Assembly: GCA_019058295.1 (NCBI GenBank)
Contig: JAHPZI010000019.1
Span: forward strand, 31,403-95,402
Source of the DNA: Promethearchaeota archaeon
Lineage (GTDB): Archaea > Asgardarchaeota > Lokiarchaeia > Sigyniarchaeales > SOKP01
DNA length: 64,000 nt
Direction: 5' to 3'
The position numbers were made by a program, and so were the translations under genes. Positions within the stretch are counted from its first letter, which is position 1, and each line of letters opens with the position of its first letter. A model generated the notes under the pieces. The model saw only the letters and a list, made by a program, of their open reading frames with translations. It had not been told where the DNA came from and did no database searches. Below are positions 1 through 9,746 of the stretch, piece by piece.

Positions 1-1419
1 TAATTGAGCTGCTAAACGGAAAAGAGTGGCTTCATTACCAAAACGAGCTGCGAATTGAAGGCCTATTGGTAAATTATCAGCATTCCAATATAATGGAACG
101 GACATGGCTGGTTGACCTGTTACATTAAAGATACTAGTAAAAGCACTCATTTGACTCATTAATTGGAAAGATTTACCTACATTCTCTGCTGTAAAAGATC
201 CAATCTTTACTGGAGGAATGGACATTGTCGGAGTAAGTAGTAAATCATATCCACCTTTATGAAACCATTGTGCTATTTGCCGTGAAAAGAGTTGGCATTC
301 TTCTAATGCAAGTATATAATCAGAAGCAGTTCGTCTTACCGCATTTTTATAAAATAACCAAGTCAAAGGTTCCATTTGGTCTTCTGTAATCTTGGTCCCT
401 AATTCTTTTTCTATATATGTTAAACTCGAACCAGTAATGGAAATATACATAACACTAAAAGCCGTGAAAAGATTTGCATAACTTAATTCCTCTGGATTTA
501 CATCTACAACATTATGTCCTAAACTTTCACATAGTTGAGCAACATCTTTTACTGCTTTCTCGCAATCTGGATGAACTTTAGTATTAGAACTCCACCCCTT
601 AGGAACGGAAGTTAAATATCCAATTTTTAAACGCCCCACTTCATGATGAATTTCTTCTAAATAAGGGCGTTTTTTTGGTGGAGCATAATAAGGATCTCCT
701 ATGTCTGGTCCTGATGTTGCATCCAATAATGCTGCTGAATCTCTTACTGTGCGAGTAAGTGCGTGTTCTGAAACTATTCCGCTACCAATATCACCATAAC
801 GTGGGCCGAGAGGATTTCGAGCGCGAGTAGGTTTCAGACCAAAAACTCCACAACAAGAAGCGGGGATACGAATTGAGCCCCCTCCATCGTTTCCATGAGC
901 AATTGGGACGATTCCAGCGGCTACAGCTGCAGCTGAACCACCACTCGAGCCTCCTGGTGTTATATTTAGATCCCAAGGGTTTCTTGTAGGTCCAAATAAG
1001 ACAGGTTCTGTAGTGGGAAGAATACCAAATTCAGGAGTATTAGTTTTACCAACAACAATTAATCCAGCAGCTTTATGACGTTTCACTAGCTCTGTATCCC
1101 ATTTTGAAACATTTCCTTTGAGGAGTTTAGCGCCTGAATAGTAAGGTGTTCCTTCATATTCCGCACAAATATCTTTTAAAAGGAATGGTATACCACTAAA
1201 AAGAGCATCAATTTTTTTACCTGTACTAATTTCCTTATCCCAATTTTCTGCATTTTTACGTGCCTCATCATACATTTTATAAATCACAGTATTGATTTTA
1301 GGATTAACTCGCTCAATTCGCTCGATAGTCATCTCTACTAATTCGGATGGCTTAATTTCTCGTTCTCGGACCATTTCTCCTAAACGAATAGCGTCATATT
1401 CAATTAATTCAGCTTTCAA
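1..1419 (-). CDS. Amidase (GatA-like amidase signature family), partial, C-terminus beyond window edge
   Basis: Not in the ORF track because it runs off the left edge. Reading the minus strand from TTG at 1419 gives an uninterrupted 473-codon frame: [53 protein letters not shown]...GIPFLLKDI...[16 protein letters not shown]...[13 protein letters not shown], the amidase signature with GGSSGG and the catalytic Ser region. Confidence 0.93.
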   Translation of the reverse strand, partial: MKAELIEYDAIRLGEMVREREIKPSELVEMTIERIERVNPKINTVIYKMYDEARKNAENWDKEISTGKKIDALFSGIPFLLKDICAEYEGTPYYSGAKLLKGNVSKWDTELVKRHKAAGLIVVGKTNTPEFGILPTTEPVLFGPTRNPWDLNITPGGSSGGSAAAVAAGIVPIAHGNDGGGSIRIPASCCGVFGLKPTRARNPLGPRYGDIGSGIVSEHALTRTVRDSAALLDATSGPDIGDPYYAPPKKRPYLEEIHHEVGRLKIGYLTSVPKGWSSNTKVHPDCEKAVKDVAQLCESLGHNVVDVNPEELSYANLFTAFSVMYISITGSSLTYIEKELGTKITEDQMEPLTWLFYKNAVRRTASDYILALEECQLFSRQIAQWFHKGGYDLLLTPTMSIPPVKIGSFTAENVGKSFQLMSQMSAFTSIFNVTGQPAMSVPLYWNADNLPIGLQFAARFGNEATLFRLAAQL

Positions 1420-1695
1420 ATTTTTTCACTTCTTTATTTTTAATTTTTAGTTGGATTAAATTTTTAATTGAATATTTAGAAAATAAGATATTAATACATA
1501 TATAAGCTTCTAATGAGAATAGTTCTATAGGTTTCTAATCAGAATATTATGTTTTGATAAATATAATATTTTTGCTGTAATTATAGGAATAGTTGTAACA
1601 GAAGAAGCAGAAATATCAATAAAAATAGCTTTAAAAGCAATAAGTAAATAACTAATTTTATCTTAATAAAAATAAAAACAAAAAATAGTGATATT

Positions 1696-2265
1696 ATGGA
1701 AAAAAAAAAAATTAAGGCTACCTGCTACCTGTTTCCGATGCCTACTGTTATAGCAGGTGCGAATGTGAATGGTAAACCAAATTTTGTAACAATTGCATTT
1801 TGTGGTAGTCTTCAATATAAACCCCCAATGTTAGTAATTTCTTCTGGTAAAAACCATTATACAAATATAGGCATAAGAGAAAATAATACTTTCAGTGTAA
1901 ATATACCTTCTATAGAGATGGTTAAAGTTACTGATTATATAGGGACAATCTCTGGTAAACAAATAGACAAGTCAGTTTTATTTGATATTTTTTATGGAGA
2001 ATTAGAGAGCGCACCTATGATAAGCGAAGCACCAGTCAATTATGAGTGTAAGGTGGCAAAAATTATTAATCTTAATGGTACTAATGATATTATTATTGGA
2101 GAAATTGTACAAACCTACGTTAATGAAGATTGTACTACTAAAGGAAAACCAGATATTCAAAAAATACAACCAATTGTATTTTCTGGTTTTGATTCTAATT
2201 ATATGAAGGTTGGAGATGTTCTAGCTCAAGCATATAAAATTGGTCGAGACTATAAAAAAGAGTAA
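1696..2265 (+). CDS. Flavin reductase / flavoredoxin-like FMN-binding protein
   Basis: MPTVIAGANVNGKPNFVTIAFCGSLQYKPPMLVIS...NTFSVNIPS is typical of the flavin reductase-like domain. Confidence 0.85.
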   Translation: MEKKKIKATCYLFPMPTVIAGANVNGKPNFVTIAFCGSLQYKPPMLVISSGKNHYTNIGIRENNTFSVNIPSIEMVKVTDYIGTISGKQIDKSVLFDIFYGELESAPMISEAPVNYECKVAKIINLNGTNDIIIGEIVQTYVNEDCTTKGKPDIQKIQPIVFSGFDSNYMKVGDVLAQAYKIGRDYKKE

Positions 2266-2279
2266 TTCAATTAATTTTT

Positions 2280-2909
2280 TTATATATATTTTCTTACAAC
2301 TTCGCCTCTTGGGGTTTTTTCTTCAAATAAAATAGCTTGAAATGAATAAATTTTAGTACTTAGATCTTTCCAAGCATCTGTGGGAAGCCATGCTTTTTGA
2401 CAAGTATGGGAGAGAAAGGTTTCCACATCCCAGTTCCGATCATGATCCACCGGAACTTGAGGGAGTAATAATCCTCTTCGCGCCCCTAATTCTGCGATTA
2501 ATCCATCCCTTCCAATAACGATTTTTTCGAGATACTCTTTAGGATCGTTTACTTCAATTTGTTTAGGTGGAGTTAATATAGATATTTCGATTACGATATC
2601 GTCCATTTCTTCTAATCTAACTGAACGGAAACGAGGATCTTCTATAGCTGAACTAATTGAAACTCTATGAACCACCTCATATAAAGGATAAGTAGGTTCT
2701 ATATAACCTATGCACCCTCTCAAAGGATTGCCTCCTACATTGAATTTATTTAAAGTAACGAATGCTCCATAATTGTTTGCGAACTTTTGTTTAATTTCTT
2801 CGGGAACACCTATTCTTTTATTATTTTTTAGATAATGCTCGATGTTTTCCCTTGCAAAATTGATAAGCATCTTTCCCTCTTCTACACTAAATTTCTCCTC
2901 GTTTGACAT
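2280..2909 (-). CDS. AMMECR1 family protein
   Basis: GAFVTLNK...LRGCIGYIEP...AIEDPRFRSVRLEEMDDIVIEISILTPP matches AMMECR1 family hallmarks. Confidence 0.92.
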   Translation of the reverse strand: MSNEEKFSVEEGKMLINFARENIEHYLKNNKRIGVPEEIKQKFANNYGAFVTLNKFNVGGNPLRGCIGYIEPTYPLYEVVHRVSISSAIEDPRFRSVRLEEMDDIVIEISILTPPKQIEVNDPKEYLEKIVIGRDGLIAELGARRGLLLPQVPVDHDRNWDVETFLSHTCQKAWLPTDAWKDLSTKIYSFQAILFEEKTPRGEVVRKYI

Positions 2910-2972
2910 AATATTAACCTAAAAATTTTCTTATATGTATAAATAAAATTAAGTTACTTGATATTTTATATT

Positions 2973-4364
2973 TTATAGGAATTTTATTATCGAGCCCATT
3001 GGTGTAGAATTTTCAATATTAATTTCTACTCCTCTTAAAAAGACTTTCCAAATTTGGATGTTTGTTTCAAAGTTTTCGAATGGTGAAAATTTTGCCTTTG
3101 TTTTAAAATTTTGAGAATTAATTTTATATTGTGGAATTTTATCAATAATCATTAAATCAGCAACATAGCCTACTTTTATAAATCCTTTATTTTTTAATTT
3201 AAATTGTTTTGCTGGTTGTTCTGACGCTGCCTTTACAAAATTTTCTAATGATAATTCATAATGGCATACTTTATTAAGTAATAAAAGTGGATAGGTTTCA
3301 AATCCTGGAAATCCTGAAGGTGCATCAGAATATTCTCCTGATTTTTCTTTTAGTGTATGTGGGGCGTGATCAGTTCCGATTAATTGTATTTTTCCATCTA
3401 ATAATTCATTTAATAAGAACTGTGAATGATTCTCATCTCTTAAAGGAGGCAAAACTTTACCATAATTATCATTACTTAGTATAACCTTATTTGACAAAAT
3501 TAGGTGATGAGGTGTAATTTCAAATGTTATTTTTAAATTTTTATAAGTATTTATTGCTTTTTTTATTAAAGAATAACTGTCTATACAACTTATATGACAG
3601 AAATGAATAATCGGATAATTTTTGGACTCTAAATCATTATCAGTAATAATTTTATAATAATTTTCAAGAATAAAATTCACATATTTCGCTTCCATTTGAC
3701 ACGGATAAAGCATATTATGTAATTCTAGCGCATTATAATTTTCTAATGTGTTTTCTTGAAGAATATCCTCTTTTTTATCCTCAGTTATCGCCCAATCGGG
3801 GTGAATAAAAATAGGAATTTGGTATTTTGATGAGATAAGAAGAATCTTTTGAATATTTAACCAGTCAGTCCAATCAACTTCATTCAAAGAACTAAGTGGG
3901 TATATTTTAAACCCAATTACACCTAAATCTATAATTTTAATAATTTCTTCAAAATTGATTCCTTTAGGGACTCCTGCAATAAATCCGACATCTACATGAA
4001 TATTTTTTTGAGCCTTATCCATCCATTTCTTAACTTGTTTGGCGGAAATTGCGGGAGGTTTTGTATTAGGCATATTAAAAACAGTTGTTATTCCGGAAAA
4101 CGCAGCTGCTTTCGTTCCTGTTAGAAATGTTTCTTTTTCGGATTGATCCATATCACGTAAATGAGAATGAATATCGATAATTCCCGGGATAATTAATTTA
4201 TTTTCGCAATTAATTTCTTTTCCATCATCATTATTTTGAGTGATAAAATTATAATCTTCTACAGAAGGATCAAAACAAATTGATTGAATAATTCCCTTGT
4301 TGATAAGAAGTGCGCCTTTACGTACTATGCCTTCTGAATAAATCTTAGCATTCTGTAAAATCAT
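2973..4364 (-). CDS. pyrC: Dihydroorotase
   Basis: IPGIIDIHSHLRD, NMPNTKPP, FKIYP, GTDHAPHTLKEK, SGFPGFET motifs. Confidence 0.93.
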   Translation of the reverse strand: MILQNAKIYSEGIVRKGALLINKGIIQSICFDPSVEDYNFITQNNDDGKEINCENKLIIPGIIDIHSHLRDMDQSEKETFLTGTKAAAFSGITTVFNMPNTKPPAISAKQVKKWMDKAQKNIHVDVGFIAGVPKGINFEEIIKIIDLGVIGFKIYPLSSLNEVDWTDWLNIQKILLISSKYQIPIFIHPDWAITEDKKEDILQENTLENYNALELHNMLYPCQMEAKYVNFILENYYKIITDNDLESKNYPIIHFCHISCIDSYSLIKKAINTYKNLKITFEITPHHLILSNKVILSNDNYGKVLPPLRDENHSQFLLNELLDGKIQLIGTDHAPHTLKEKSGEYSDAPSGFPGFETYPLLLLNKVCHYELSLENFVKAASEQPAKQFKLKNKGFIKVGYVADLMIIDKIPQYKINSQNFKTKAKFSPFENFETNIQIWKVFLRGVEINIENSTPMGSIIKFL

Positions 4365-5025
4365 ATTTATCTTGTTTTTTCAATAAATCTACTCGAAAAT
4401 TAACATACAAAAATTTATCTTCTATACTATTAATTTTTGAAAGCGTTAAAAATTTTATATCTTTCAAATCTTTAAACAGTTGAAAAAAGTTGGAATCTTC
4501 AATTATTGTATTGTATGCGGGAATAATGTAGAAAAAGTCAGATATAGGATTTAAAGTTTCAAATTCATTAACTGTAAGATATGAGTTTACTTTTCCTACA
4601 TCGTCATCATTAATTATAAAAATGGGTTTGAAAGATGGAAAAGATTTAAAATACTTAATAAACGATTCGTTATTGGAAAATTTCCTTATATGAATACCGG
4701 GGGTTGATCTTCTCCAATCTTCAATATCTGAAGAATTAAATAGGTTTATTTTGTCTATGGCTTTTTTTAATAACAAAGCTTGCGAACGCTCGTCCGGACC
4801 TAAATATTTTAATCTATTCCCTTCAAATTTAATTAATACCCCTTCATTTTGAAAATATAATAACAAATTATTCTCTTTTCTGATTGCATAGGAAAGACAG
4901 AAAGTCTCACGAATACAAGAACAAATTATGTAAATTTCAAAAGGAGTTTTTCCTACATCAATATCCTTTTTATTATAGTTAGTGAGATTTTTAACTAATA
5001 ATAAGAAATTTACCAATCTAATCAA
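4345..5025 (-). CDS. trmY: Probable TrmY-like tRNA (pseudouridine-54 N1)-methyltransferase (DUF358/SPOUT)
   Basis: FCLSYAIRKENNLLLYF...VLIKFEGNRLKYLGPDERSQALLLKKAI...WRRSTPGIHI resembles the TrmY conserved blocks (RYLGPDER, TPGIYV). Confidence 0.75.
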   Translation of the reverse strand: MIRLVNFLLLVKNLTNYNKKDIDVGKTPFEIYIICSCIRETFCLSYAIRKENNLLLYFQNEGVLIKFEGNRLKYLGPDERSQALLLKKAIDKINLFNSSDIEDWRRSTPGIHIRKFSNNESFIKYFKSFPSFKPIFIINDDDVGKVNSYLTVNEFETLNPISDFFYIIPAYNTIIEDSNFFQLFKDLKDIKFLTLSKINSIEDKFLYVNFRVDLLKKQDKYDFTEC

Positions 5026-5040
5026 GAAAAGTAAGAATAT

Positions 5041-6417
5041 CTAAAATTTAAAATTTTTACTTAATTTATCCATAAATGCTGCAGCACCTTTTCCCATTCC
5101 CGGCATTCCCGGCATTCCTTTTCCCTTTTTGCGAGCTTGTAAAAATCGTTTCATCATTTTCTTCATTTGGTTATATTGATCTAACATTTTATTAATTACA
5201 GCATATTCTGTACCCGAACCGATTGCAATTCGTCTTTTCCTTGTCTTTTTAATAATTTTTGGAGTTTCTTTCTCTTCCTGCGTCATAGAATCTAAAACTA
5301 CTCTCCATTTCTCAATATTTCTTTCTGCATCATCTTTTAGGGCGTCGGGAATGTTCCCTCCCCCCATCATTGCAAGAATTTCCCGCATTTTACCGACTTT
5401 TTTTATATTTTTAATCTGCATATAGAGATCTTCTAATGTGAATCTCCCTTTCATCATACGTTTGACCGCCTCAGGATCGGGCATAACTTCTGCTTCTTGA
5501 ACTCTTTGTACAAGGGCTTCGAGATTTGGAATACCTAAAAGGGTACCTACAAAACTAGTCGCTTCGAATTCTTCAAAGGCATCTATTTTTTCACCAATCC
5601 CAATAAATCGAATGGGAACATTGGTAGCAGCACAAGCAGATAAGGCACCTCCTCCTTTTGCTGTACCGTCTAATTTAGTAACTATAATGCTTCCAAGATT
5701 TGTTGCTTTGCCAAATTCTTCAGCTTGAGGGTAAGCTTGTTGCCCAAGTGTTCCGTCAATCACCAGTATAGTTTCGTTTGGCTTTAAAACACTTTCAATC
5801 TTCTGCATTTCTGTCATTAATTCTTTTTCCTCTTTGTGTCTTCCTGCTGTATCGACAATAATTATGTCATGTCCATCTGCCAATGCCCTTTTAGTTTCTT
5901 TAACGGCGATTTTTAAAGCATTCTTTTCGTTCGGATTCCCATAACATTTTACAGGAATTTGTTTAGTTAATTGAACAAGTTGTTCGTAAGCTCCAGGCCG
6001 ATAAGTGTCCGTCGTAATTGTAGCAACTTTATAGCCCTTGCTATTGTAAAATTTAGCCAATTTTCCAATCGTTGTGGTTTTACCTGAACCTTGGATTCCT
6101 ACAAGTAGAATAACATTTTTTTTCCCCGGTTTTATCCTTATGGGGGCTTGTTTTCCTCCTAAAACATGCACTAATTCATCGTGGATTAATGAAATAACGA
6201 AATCTTTTCTTTTTGCTTTCTGAAGTTTAGTATTCATTGCCTCTTTTTTAATATTTTCTGTCATTTCAAACACTAATTCGACTTTTACATCTGCACTTAG
6301 AAGTGCTCGTTGTAAATCTTGAATTAGAGCATTAATGGCATCTTTATCTACTCTGGGAAGACGACGTAATTTTCTAATAGCGTTATCCAAATTGCGACCG
6401 AGATTTTCTAAAACCAT
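5041..6417 (-). CDS. srp54: Signal recognition particle 54 kDa protein
   Basis: [49 protein letters not shown]; Met-rich C-terminal M domain. Confidence 0.97.
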   Translation of the reverse strand: MVLENLGRNLDNAIRKLRRLPRVDKDAINALIQDLQRALLSADVKVELVFEMTENIKKEAMNTKLQKAKRKDFVISLIHDELVHVLGGKQAPIRIKPGKKNVILLVGIQGSGKTTTIGKLAKFYNSKGYKVATITTDTYRPGAYEQLVQLTKQIPVKCYGNPNEKNALKIAVKETKRALADGHDIIIVDTAGRHKEEKELMTEMQKIESVLKPNETILVIDGTLGQQAYPQAEEFGKATNLGSIIVTKLDGTAKGGGALSACAATNVPIRFIGIGEKIDAFEEFEATSFVGTLLGIPNLEALVQRVQEAEVMPDPEAVKRMMKGRFTLEDLYMQIKNIKKVGKMREILAMMGGGNIPDALKDDAERNIEKWRVVLDSMTQEEKETPKIIKKTRKRRIAIGSGTEYAVINKMLDQYNQMKKMMKRFLQARKKGKGMPGMPGMGKGAAAFMDKLSKNFKF

Positions 6418-6550
6418 AAGTCAAGTAATCTCTAATTTTATTACCTATTTGATTTAATATTCAAAACCTAATATTTTTTTTTAATAAAAATATTAATAAA
6501 TTAAAAAGAATGAAATGTCAAAAATAAAAATATTCATAAATTAATTAAGA

Positions 6551-6991
6551 TTGGTGTTTACAATTAGCATACGTCGAACTGAAATCCAGAAGCTTAAGAC
6601 TGGAAATTTTATCATGGTTGATGATGAACCTTGCGTTATAAAAAGTACTGAACGTTCGAAGAGCGGCAAACATGGCCATGCGAAGGTCCGGGTGTCTTGT
6701 ATTGGAATGTTTGATAATAACAAGAGATCTTTAACTTTTCCGAGTGGTCAAATGGTGGAGGTTCCAGAAATTATAAAAGGCAATGCCCAGATTAACTATA
6801 TTGAGGATACACTCATTAATGTCATGGATTTAGAAAGTTACGAGTCCGTGGATATAGATTGGCCCAGAGATGAAGATTTAATAAAAAAATTAAAAGAACT
6901 ACAAGCCGATCCTAGTAAAATGTCGTCCTCACAAGTAGATTATTGGCAATTAGCTGGAAAAATGCTTATCAATAGAGTGTTTACCACATAA
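6551..6991 (+). CDS. Translation initiation factor aIF5A
   Basis: KTGNFIMVDDEPCVIKSTERSKSGKHGHAKVR contains the hypusine-lysine loop; TTG or GTG start. Confidence 0.95.
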   Translation: MVFTISIRRTEIQKLKTGNFIMVDDEPCVIKSTERSKSGKHGHAKVRVSCIGMFDNNKRSLTFPSGQMVEVPEIIKGNAQINYIEDTLINVMDLESYESVDIDWPRDEDLIKKLKELQADPSKMSSSQVDYWQLAGKMLINRVFTT

Positions 6992-7090
6992 CTTCTTTCA
7001 CATAAATTAATTCAATCTTTCTTAATTAATTGTTTTCTTAAAATCAGCTTTAAAAACTTATTAATTCCAATTAAGAGATTTTGTGTTATT

Positions 7091-7999
7091 ATGGAGAAAA
7101 AAGCGATTGCAATAGCTTGCCGAATGGATTCGGAAAGAGCAATTAAGTTAGCTAAAAGGATTTTTGAATTTTTAATCAAGAAGGGTGAAGTTGTTTACCC
7201 AGAAACTAGAATAGCGCCAAAAATTCTTCCCCATAGTGGTAAAGATTTAAATGAAATGAATTCTAACGATATAAAGTTTTTAATTTCGATTGGTGGTGAT
7301 GGAACCCTTCTCAGAGTAGCAAATTGTTTACCACAAAATGATGCCCCTCCAATATTCGGCGTAAACATTGGATCTATAGGATTTTTAGACGAATCTAATG
7401 AAAGAATTGTATTTAACGATTTAAACCCTTTATTAAATGGAGAATTTATAATCGAAAAATGTTCTAAAATTACTCCCTACATAGTTAAAGATAATGAAGA
7501 AATTAAACTCAACAATGCGTTAAACGAGATACTAATTGTTTCCTCCAAACATTCAAAAGTCTTACAAGTGTCATTAAGAATTAATGGGATTTTCCTCAAT
7601 CGAAGCTATTTAGACGGAGTAATTATCTCGACTTCAACTGGGTCCACGGCTTATAACCTAAGTGCTGGGGGGTCAATAATTACACCAAACACAGAAATTA
7701 TGCAAATAACTCCCCTAAATAGTTTTGCTCGTTCTGGATTAAGACCTATGGTTCTTCCTATTGAATCAGAAATAGAGATTGAGCTTTTAAGACCTCGATT
7801 GAATGCTAAGATTGTGGTAGATGGTCAACAAGTAATAAAAGATATTCAGCCGAATACATTAATAAGAGTTCGGAAAGCAAATTCTGAAATTTATCTTATC
7901 CGTTTATCTAAAAATCTTTACGAGAATTATTTTAAAAGATTAAGAAAAAAAATTATTGGTACAGTAAGGGTTCCATTAGATGACTCTCCAGAAGAGTAA
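7091..7999 (+). CDS. nadK: NAD kinase
   Basis: SIGGDGTLLR (GGDGT), GSIGFL, STSTGSTAYNLSAGG. Confidence 0.95.
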   Translation: MEKKAIAIACRMDSERAIKLAKRIFEFLIKKGEVVYPETRIAPKILPHSGKDLNEMNSNDIKFLISIGGDGTLLRVANCLPQNDAPPIFGVNIGSIGFLDESNERIVFNDLNPLLNGEFIIEKCSKITPYIVKDNEEIKLNNALNEILIVSSKHSKVLQVSLRINGIFLNRSYLDGVIISTSTGSTAYNLSAGGSIITPNTEIMQITPLNSFARSGLRPMVLPIESEIEIELLRPRLNAKIVVDGQQVIKDIQPNTLIRVRKANSEIYLIRLSKNLYENYFKRLRKKIIGTVRVPLDDSPEE

Positions 8000-8534
8000 T
8001 AAGAAGAATAATGAAATTTTAATTTTTGATACCAATATTTTCCTAATGGGTGTTGATTTCAATTTATTAGAGGGAATTATTTACACTACCGATAATATCA
8101 TTGAAGAGGTTAAAGTAGAAAGATATCTTAATAAAAATAGAAACATAATCAATAGAATTCAGGCAGCAATAGATAGTGGTAAGTTAAAAGTAAGAACACC
8201 CTTAAAAACATATGTTTCTAAGATTGATAAATCATCCAAAATAACTGGTGATTATAATGCTCTTTCTAATCCTGATAAAGAATTAATAGATTTAGCTTTA
8301 GAGTTAAAATTTACACGCAATAAGAACATACTTGTATATACTAATGATTATTCTATGCAAAATGTATGCTCTGAGATGCAGATTCCATTTTCACCATTAA
8401 TTAGAAAAGGAATTAAATCAAAAATACTCTGGGAAGTATACTGTCCTCATTGTGAGGATATTCACAATGTAGAAGAATTAAATAAACCTTGTGAAAAATG
8501 TGGATTAAAATTAAAGCGACGACCAAAAAAATAA
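7980..8534 (+). CDS. Nob1-like PIN-domain endoribonuclease with C-terminal zinc ribbon
   Basis: FDTNIFL N-terminal PIN motif; CPHC...CEKCG zinc ribbon at the C-terminus. Confidence 0.85.
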   Translation: MTLQKSNKKNNEILIFDTNIFLMGVDFNLLEGIIYTTDNIIEEVKVERYLNKNRNIINRIQAAIDSGKLKVRTPLKTYVSKIDKSSKITGDYNALSNPDKELIDLALELKFTRNKNILVYTNDYSMQNVCSEMQIPFSPLIRKGIKSKILWEVYCPHCEDIHNVEELNKPCEKCGLKLKRRPKK

Positions 8535-8612
8535 AATAAGGATATAGTGGAAATTATATATAAGAATATCCAATTATAATTAGATAAAGACAAAGTGCGA
8601 AGAGAAATTATA

Positions 8613-9653
8613 ATGGGAATAAAAATAAATGAATTAGTGGGAGAAGTAAAGAGATCAATCACATTCGAGAACTTATTCTCAAAAAAAATTGCTATTGATG
8701 CGTTCAATACTATTTATCAATTCTTAGCAATCATTCGTCAGAGAGATGGAACGCCACTGAAAGATTACGAGGGTAACGTTACCTCGCATCTTTCAGGATT
8801 ATTTTATAGAACAATAAATTTCATAGAACATAATATTAAACCTATTTATGTTTTTGATGGAAAACCATCTGAATTAAAGTTAAAGACAATTTCAGAAAGA
8901 AGGAAGATAAAAGAAGAAGCTAAAGTCAAAATGGTTGAGGCGCAAGAAAAAGAGGATTTTAAAGAAGCGAAAAAATTTGCTCAAATGACATCCAAACTCG
9001 ATTCTGATATGATTGAAGAGAGCAAAAAATTAATTTCATTTATGGGCATTCCACTCGTTGAGGCTAGCTCAGAAGGGGAATCTCAATCTGCATATATGGT
9101 AGAAAATGGGGATGCTTGGGCTTGTGCTTCTCAGGATTATGATACTTTATTGTTTGGAGGAGAAAGATTAATAAGAAATTTTGCGGTGAGTCGAAGTAAA
9201 AAGGTTAAGGACACCGCAATCACACTAGATATTGAGTATGTTTCACTATCAAAATTCCTAGACAATTTTGGGATAACCAGAGAACAACTAATAGATATGG
9301 GAATCTTAATCGGAACTGATTTTTTTCCAGGTATAAAAGGAATTGGACAACATAAAGCATTGGAATTAATAAAAGAACATAAATCAATAGAAAATATTAT
9401 AAAAAATAAGATAAAAGAAATTGAACTAGATTTAGATGTGGTTAATCAAATAAAAGATATTTTTTTAAATCCTGATATTAAAAAAGAATACCCAAAATTA
9501 ATCTGGAACAAAATAGATTACGAAAAAATCGAAGAGCTGATGATTGAGCAACATAATTTTTCAGATTCTAGAATTAAAAACGCTTTAGAACGTTTAAGGA
9601 AAAATGATTCTTCTAAAACTCAAGTTTCGCTTGATAGATATTTTAAAAAATAA
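8613..9653 (+). CDS. fen: Flap endonuclease 1
   Basis: MGIKINELV..., IDAFNTIYQFL, YVFDGKPSELK, EGESQSAYM, C-terminal PIP box QVSLDRYFKK; ORF track gives an alternative GTG start at 8595. Confidence 0.96.
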   Translation: MGIKINELVGEVKRSITFENLFSKKIAIDAFNTIYQFLAIIRQRDGTPLKDYEGNVTSHLSGLFYRTINFIEHNIKPIYVFDGKPSELKLKTISERRKIKEEAKVKMVEAQEKEDFKEAKKFAQMTSKLDSDMIEESKKLISFMGIPLVEASSEGESQSAYMVENGDAWACASQDYDTLLFGGERLIRNFAVSRSKKVKDTAITLDIEYVSLSKFLDNFGITREQLIDMGILIGTDFFPGIKGIGQHKALELIKEHKSIENIIKNKIKEIELDLDVVNQIKDIFLNPDIKKEYPKLIWNKIDYEKIEELMIEQHNFSDSRIKNALERLRKNDSSKTQVSLDRYFKK

Positions 9654-9746
9654 TAATTTCATTTATATTTCAAAAAGCAAAAATTTTTACAGAATTTAAT
9701 TATTTAATATACATATCATACAAATTCTAATAATAATTGAATAATT

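Noticed and set aside
791-976. 61-aa minus-strand ORF in the supplied track
   Set aside because: Lies inside the amidase gene in a different frame; composition (Trp/Ser/Arg rich) is typical of an out-of-frame read.
4345-5025. Initially considered an orphan hypothetical protein
   Set aside because: The blocks FEGNRLKYLGPDERSQALLLKKA and STPGIHI fit TrmY/DUF358, so a family call was made instead of a novelty claim.
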